A stretch of 8,974 nucleotides of DNA from an archaeon (GTDB lineage Archaea > Thermoproteota > QMWL01): NCBI GenBank assembly GCA_003661605.2, contig QMWL02000026.1, forward strand, positions 1-8,974. The letters are read 5' to 3'. The notes under the pieces were generated by a model, which was not told where the DNA came from, made no database searches, and was given only the letters and a program-made list of their open reading frames with translations. Position numbers and translations under genes: made by a program. Below are positions 5,663 through 8,974 of this stretch, piece by piece (position 1 is the stretch's first letter; each line of letters opens with the position of its first letter).

Positions 5663-8107
5663 CTAGTGCCTCACGCTCTTAGGGACGCGTTTTACCCTGA
5701 TGAAGTACAGTAAGCCTGCAGCAGTGCCAATCCCGCAGACTGCTGCTATGAGAAGCATCAACGAGCGGTTGTTCTGAGGAGGAGTAGTGGGCGGTTTCTT
5801 CTCCCCAACGATTAGCATGCGTGGCATAGTGTACGCGCGGTTACCTGCTGCGTCGCAGAGTATGCAGTACCAGATGTAGGTGCCGTTTTCTAGCTCTACG
5901 CGTGTAACGTAACAGGTTCCGTTGTATTGCAGGTCTCCGTAATAGGTGTTGTTTATGTAGAGGGATACGTTTTCGATATGCGAGATTTGATCGTAGGCGT
6001 GGATTGCAAACTCTACCAGAGGTCCTTCCTCCTCTGCATTGTTTGGAGGTTCAACGTATAATGTTATTGGAAGAGAGGTATCAACACCAAACACCAGAAG
6101 TAATGACTGGTTGTTTCCTGCGAGATCGTAAACCGTTAGATGTGCTTCGTACTCTCCCTCCTCAAGATCTTCGAGAAGGAGGCTGAGTGTCGTATTCATT
6201 GTAGCGTTGTAAGCCAGCGAGTAGTGCTTACCATCAATCCACAGGTCGGCGTGGTGAAGCCCGCTGTTATCAGAAGCGTTCCACACGATCACTACATCGC
6301 GTTGTGCGAGGAATGTTCCATTGCGTGGATACAGTACCGCAACGTACGGAGGGATGTCGTCTGGTGGGTGAGGGATCCAGAGAGGTAGGTAGTCTATGTT
6401 AGTGGCGTCAAGGCGGTAGGGCGAGTTTCCAATACCGTCTCCATCGGGATCGGTGCCGCGATAGTCTCCCCAGTAGTTGCCACCAAGGTAGGGACCACCA
6501 ACGATACTCGGTCCTAAGCTACGGGTAGTATTCCACTGGTTATACGGGCTGCTGTGAAGCGCCCAGTTGTTGTAGTTTACGAAGATGTTGTTGTAGATCC
6601 AGTTATCGCTGCTGAACCATAGGTCGATTCCAAGCGTGTTATACGAAGCATTACATCCTGTTATAGTGCAGTTTGCACATCCTGATAAACAGAGTCCTGC
6701 TCCAGCCGAGTAAGCAAAGGTGCTGTTTCTAATTACTGCCTTCTGACAGTTACGCAAACGTAGTCCGTCACCGCAGGAAGTTACTCGCGCTGTTACGACT
6801 TCTGCTTGCAAGCATCGTTCGATAAGCATTCCCGCATCCTTACAGCTCTTGATGGAAACTTCTCGAAGCGTGAGATTGGTACATCGATATGCGTGTACTC
6901 CGCGATAGCATAGCGTTACGTTGCTTTGTTGAAGCGTTACGTTCTGGGTATATGCAAGCAGTACTCCCTGATAGCCGCTCTCCACACCGAAGCGAGCGAT
7001 GCTCGCATTCTGAACATTAACGATTCCTAGGAATCCCAACGTACCGAGGTCTTCTAACTCGACTCCTGTTGCATTGCTGAGGTAGAGTACTGGGTGGCGA
7101 TTAACAACAACCGACTCTACGTTGTGAAGGAAGTGTTCGAGCATATCGCCTTCAATACCGAGCCCGTAGGTACAGTTGTTGATTATACAGAGCTGGAGCT
7201 GTATCTTCTTACTATACCTCAGTACGATGCCGTACGTACTTTCTAGTATCGAAGTGCCGTGGAGTACGCTATCTCGACTGTTGAGGAACACGACACCATC
7301 CTCACCTCGAACAACACTGAGGTTTTCCATAATGATTCCCGTGCATTCGCTCAGTAACACACCTGTTCGCTCTGCAGTAACCACGCGTACGTTTACTAAT
7401 GTAGCGTTGCTACAGTCGCTAATGTGAACTCCGTAGAAGCTTCTTCGAATCGTTGCATTAGCCACAGAAAAGTTGTAGGAGGTTGTTGCGTAAACTGCGT
7501 AGAGCGTATTGTTAACGATCAGATCGGATAGCGTAGTGTTGAAAACCTCGTCGATGCAAACTCCGTACGTAGTCTCGTTGATCGCAACCTGCTCTACGCT
7601 ACAGTTAGAACTCTGTCGAATCAGAACTCCCCAATCACTTGCTGTAACTGTAGTTCGCTGGACACCGACCTGATGGCAGTATTCGAGGTATAGCCCCGTG
7701 CTTGCATTCATTATCTGACAGTAATCGACTTGCGATTGCGTTACATTAATCGCCCGTAGCTCGCCAACTACCTCGCACGCTGTTATACGAATATGCGTAG
7801 CATTTTCTATCCGAATCGCAGGTGCACCCTGCCCCGTTACTCGACAACTGTCAATTACTACGTAAAGCGTTGTATTCTCAATCCAAATTCCAGGAACCGC
7901 ATTACCTTTGATCTCTAGGTTTTCGATAACAAACGGGTTTGTTGCTGTTCCGTTACCTCGCCACCCTTCCGCCGCTGCCATTGCTTGTAGCTCTTCATCG
8001 CTTCCGATCCGAATGGGTGCATGTGGGACATAGCCTGTTGTTATCTCAGGCAGTAACACTAGAAAAGTTGAAAGGAGGACGAGCGCGGGAAGCAGCCACC
8101 GCAACAA
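5663..8107 (-). CDS. Secreted, membrane-anchored NosD-like beta-helix surface protein with two Ig-like domains
   Basis: The proposed start is the TTG at 8107, giving 814 residues. The frame stays open upstream to a TTG at 8347, but that part overlaps the aminopropyltransferase gene, lacks any ATG or GTG and reads as low-quality sequence. From the chosen start: residues 1-25 are a signal peptide (LLRWLLPALVLLSTFLVLLP core). Residues about 32-72 match the archaeal NosD N-terminal signature (APIRI, then GNGTATNPFVIENLEI). Residues about 73-520 are a right-handed parallel beta-helix with 22-23-residue coils. Residues 542-564 hold GGNYWGDY and DPDGDGIGNSPY, a NosD-type cap with a possible calcium loop. 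Residues about 585-677 and 678-768 are two Ig-like domains. Residues 783-803 are a membrane segment, followed by a basic tail (RVKRVPKSVRH). About 33 N-X-S/T sequons are present. No nitrous-oxide-reductase genes are nearby, so copper delivery is not implied. A surface adhesin, S-layer-associated protein or polysaccharide-binding or -lyase role is possible; function is unknown. Confidence 0.82.
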   Translation of the reverse strand: MLRWLLPALVLLSTFLVLLPEITTGYVPHAPIRIGSDEELQAMAAAEGWRGNGTATNPFVIENLEIKGNAVPGIWIENTTLYVVIDSCRVTGQGAPAIRIENATHIRITACEVVGELRAINVTQSQVDYCQIMNASTGLYLEYCHQVGVQRTTVTASDWGVLIRQSSNCSVEQVAINETTYGVCIDEVFNTTLSDLIVNNTLYAVYATTSYNFSVANATIRRSFYGVHISDCSNATLVNVRVVTAERTGVLLSECTGIIMENLSVVRGEDGVVFLNSRDSVLHGTSILESTYGIVLRYSKKIQLQLCIINNCTYGLGIEGDMLEHFLHNVESVVVNRHPVLYLSNATGVELEDLGTLGFLGIVNVQNASIARFGVESGYQGVLLAYTQNVTLQQSNVTLCYRGVHAYRCTNLTLREVSIKSCKDAGMLIERCLQAEVVTARVTSCGDGLRLRNCQKAVIRNSTFAYSAGAGLCLSGCANCTITGCNASYNTLGIDLWFSSDNWIYNNIFVNYNNWALHSSPYNQWNTTRSLGPSIVGGPYLGGNYWGDYRGTDPDGDGIGNSPYRLDATNIDYLPLWIPHPPDDIPPYVAVLYPRNGTFLAQRDVVIVWNASDNSGLHHADLWIDGKHYSLAYNATMNTTLSLLLEDLEEGEYEAHLTVYDLAGNNQSLLLVFGVDTSLPITLYVEPPNNAEEEGPLVEFAIHAYDQISHIENVSLYINNTYYGDLQYNGTCYVTRVELENGTYIWYCILCDAAGNRAYTMPRMLIVGEKKPPTTPPQNNRSLMLLIAAVCGIGTAAGLLYFIRVKRVPKSVRH
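6629..7891 (-). repeat. Protein-level tandem repeat: about 19 beta-helix coils of 22-23 residues
   Basis: A Gly-hydrophobic-x-hydrophobic step recurs with near-constant spacing inside the beta-helix protein. In 814-residue numbering, Gly falls at 138, 160, 182, 226, 249, 271, 293, 315, 381, 403, 426, 448, 471 and 493; Ala replaces it at 204, and the gap 315-381 equals three coils. Examples are WGVLI, YGVCI, YGVHI, TGVLL, DGVVF, YGIVL, QGVLL, AGMLI and DGLRL. Less regular coils precede it from about residue 73. The repeat is divergent at DNA level, so it is an old structural repeat and not a recent tandem duplication. Confidence 0.8.
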
Positions 8108-8113
8108 AGGACG

Positions 8114-8119
8114 TTCCTT
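8114..8119 (-). promoter_or_regulatory. Possible ribosome binding site for the beta-helix gene
   Basis: AAGGAA on the minus strand ends six bases before the TTG at 8107, a good distance for a Shine-Dalgarno site. It lies in the 35-base gap after the aminopropyltransferase stop codon, consistent with translation of a second gene on a shared transcript. It helps decide the TTG start because no ATG or GTG is available in frame near the signal peptide. The match is short, so it could be chance. Confidence 0.4.
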
Positions 8120-8142
8120 CGCTCGGTAAAACCCTTGCTCTT

Positions 8143-8974
8143 CTAAAGTGGTAGAAAGCGAGGTGCGGCGTCGGTAGCGATTTCTCCCTTCTCCATAAGA
8201 GCGCGTACATGTGGTGGTATTGTTAGGATAGCGCGGAATGTCTCTATGTCCAGAGAGCGCAGATGTAGGGCTGTAAGACGTTTCTCGATCTCTTTTCTTG
8301 AAAGCTGTAGCGGATCTCGACGCTTCGACCCCAGCACAAACCCCCAATCATCGTCAAAGAGCAGCACGTATACGTGATAGGCACGTACTACGGGAAACAC
8401 ACTACATACTGTCTGGTAGATGTGCGGTAAACAAGTACCCGGTGAGTAGGTTGGCGTGGCCTGCGTTACCATGACACCCTCTTTATTCAGGATCCGGAAG
8501 ACCTCCTGATAGAACTCCTTTGTATACAAGTACACAGCTGGACCTCCCTCTGAGGGATCTGTAAGGTCCAAGATGACCACATCGAAGAAGGCGTCTGGTG
8601 CGCTTTCCACGTACTTTCGTCCATCCTGAAAGACCAACTCTACGCGTGGGTCGTCAAAAGACCCTTGATGCATCTCTGGTAAGTACTTCTTACAAAGCGT
8701 AACCAGCTCCTCATCGATATCAACCATAACCACACGTTCGACCGGATGCTTCAACACTTCACGAATCGTTGCACCCTCTCCTCCTCCAATAACGAGTACG
8801 CGACGAGGATTCGGATGTGTAAGCATCGGTACGTGCACTAATGCCTCATGGTACACAAACTCGTCGTAAAGCGACGACTGCACCTTACCATCAAGCACAA
8901 GCGTTTTACCAAAGTGTTCCAGCTCTAGGATATCCACTTGCTGATACTTCGTCCTACCCGAGTATAGGACACGC
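8143..8974 (-). CDS. speE: Aminopropyltransferase (spermidine/thermospermine synthase family), 5' end outside window
   Basis: The frame stays open to the window edge and the residues before the GTG at 8937 read RVLYSGRTKYQQ, the usual family N-terminal strand, so the gene starts outside and about 276 residues are visible. The enzyme transfers aminopropyl from decarboxylated S-adenosylmethionine to a polyamine in the cytoplasm. Counting from the GTG codon: HFGKTLVLDGKVQ (8-20), DEFVYHE (25-31), GGGEGATIREVLKHP (51-65), the ribose-binding Asp in MVDID (71-75), FQDGRKY (103-109), the catalytic DLTDP (124-128) and EGGPAVYLYTKEFY (130-143). Spermidine synthases usually have GGGDGG. The GGGEGA/S form with DP.EGGP..LYTK.FY resembles thermospermine synthases (plant ACL5, thermophile homologues) and the Thermus aminopropyltransferase, so the product may be thermospermine or another long polyamine. 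The C-terminal part (FRAILTIPPHVRALMEKG) is typical of the family. The gene lies 35 bases upstream of the beta-helix gene and may share its transcript. Confidence 0.92.
   Translation of the reverse strand, partial: RVLYSGRTKYQQVDILELEHFGKTLVLDGKVQSSLYDEFVYHEALVHVPMLTHPNPRRVLVIGGGEGATIREVLKHPVERVVMVDIDEELVTLCKKYLPEMHQGSFDDPRVELVFQDGRKYVESAPDAFFDVVILDLTDPSEGGPAVYLYTKEFYQEVFRILNKEGVMVTQATPTYSPGTCLPHIYQTVCSVFPVVRAYHVYVLLFDDDWGFVLGSKRRDPLQLSRKEIEKRLTALHLRSLDIETFRAILTIPPHVRALMEKGEIATDAAPRFLPL

Noticed and set aside
5655..5665. Palindrome TAGTT-A-AACTA as a terminator or operator
   Set aside because: Arms are only 5 bp, there is no T-run after it, and part of it is the stop codon of the beta-helix gene.
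6004..7427. Several open frames on the plus strand antisense to the beta-helix gene
   Set aside because: All are short, overlap a well-supported gene on the other strand and show no domain signal.
5663..8107. Assignment as nosD (copper maturation of nitrous oxide reductase)
   Set aside because: The NosD-type fold is shared by many archaeal surface proteins; no nosZ, nosF or nosY is nearby, and the Ig-like domains and membrane anchor are not typical of NosD.
8108..8347. N-terminal extension of the beta-helix frame to a TTG at 8347
   Set aside because: It lies inside the aminopropyltransferase coding region in another frame, has no ATG or GTG, is rich in Arg/Ser/Thr without family signal, and would bury the obvious signal peptide.
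1..8974. CRISPR, tRNA, rRNA, insertion sequence or defence system
   Set aside because: I read both strands for regular direct repeats, cloverleaf-like sequence, transposase motifs and nuclease or helicase motifs and found none; the repetitive look of 6600-7900 is a protein-level beta-helix repeat.

Overview
The window looks like chromosome of an archaeon, probably a thermophile. I base this on four things: several GT-C-type membrane proteins of the kind that use lipid-linked sugars, a secreted NosD-like beta-helix protein with a C-terminal membrane anchor, an aminopropyltransferase whose motifs resemble thermospermine synthases, and mostly weak or absent Shine-Dalgarno sites. Arginine is encoded largely by CGN codons, unlike many hyperthermophilic archaea, so I do not assign a phylum. 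A bacterial origin is less likely but not excluded.

Layout: (1) 1-2408, plus strand, the 3' part of a gene whose start lies upstream of the window. It encodes a polytopic GT-C-like glycosyltransferase fused to an extracytoplasmic GH99-like glycoside hydrolase domain. (2) 2386-3522, minus strand, a PIG-V-like GT-C mannosyltransferase that converges on gene 1 and overlaps it by 23 bp. (3) 3523-3658, a divergent intergenic region with a possible TATA element. (4) 3659-5602, plus strand, a DUF2079 membrane protein with a C-terminal PA14 domain. (5) 5663-8107, minus strand, a secreted right-handed beta-helix protein with two Ig-like domains and a C-terminal membrane anchor. (6) 8143-8974, minus strand, an aminopropyltransferase whose N-terminus is cut off by the window edge.

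Three adjacent membrane proteins look like glycan-assembly or glycan-handling factors: GT-C plus GH99, PIG-V-like, and DUF2079 plus PA14. The beta-helix protein next to them carries about 33 N-X-S/T sequons. A reasonable inference is a cell-surface glycosylation locus in which polyprenyl-phosphate sugars are used, trimmed and recognised on the outside of the membrane, with the beta-helix protein as a possible glycoprotein client. The link is by proximity and domain content only. The genes are not one operon: orientation alternates, and only the last two could be co-transcribed. The aminopropyltransferase is probably an unrelated metabolic neighbour.

No tRNA, rRNA, CRISPR array, insertion sequence or integrase was recognised.
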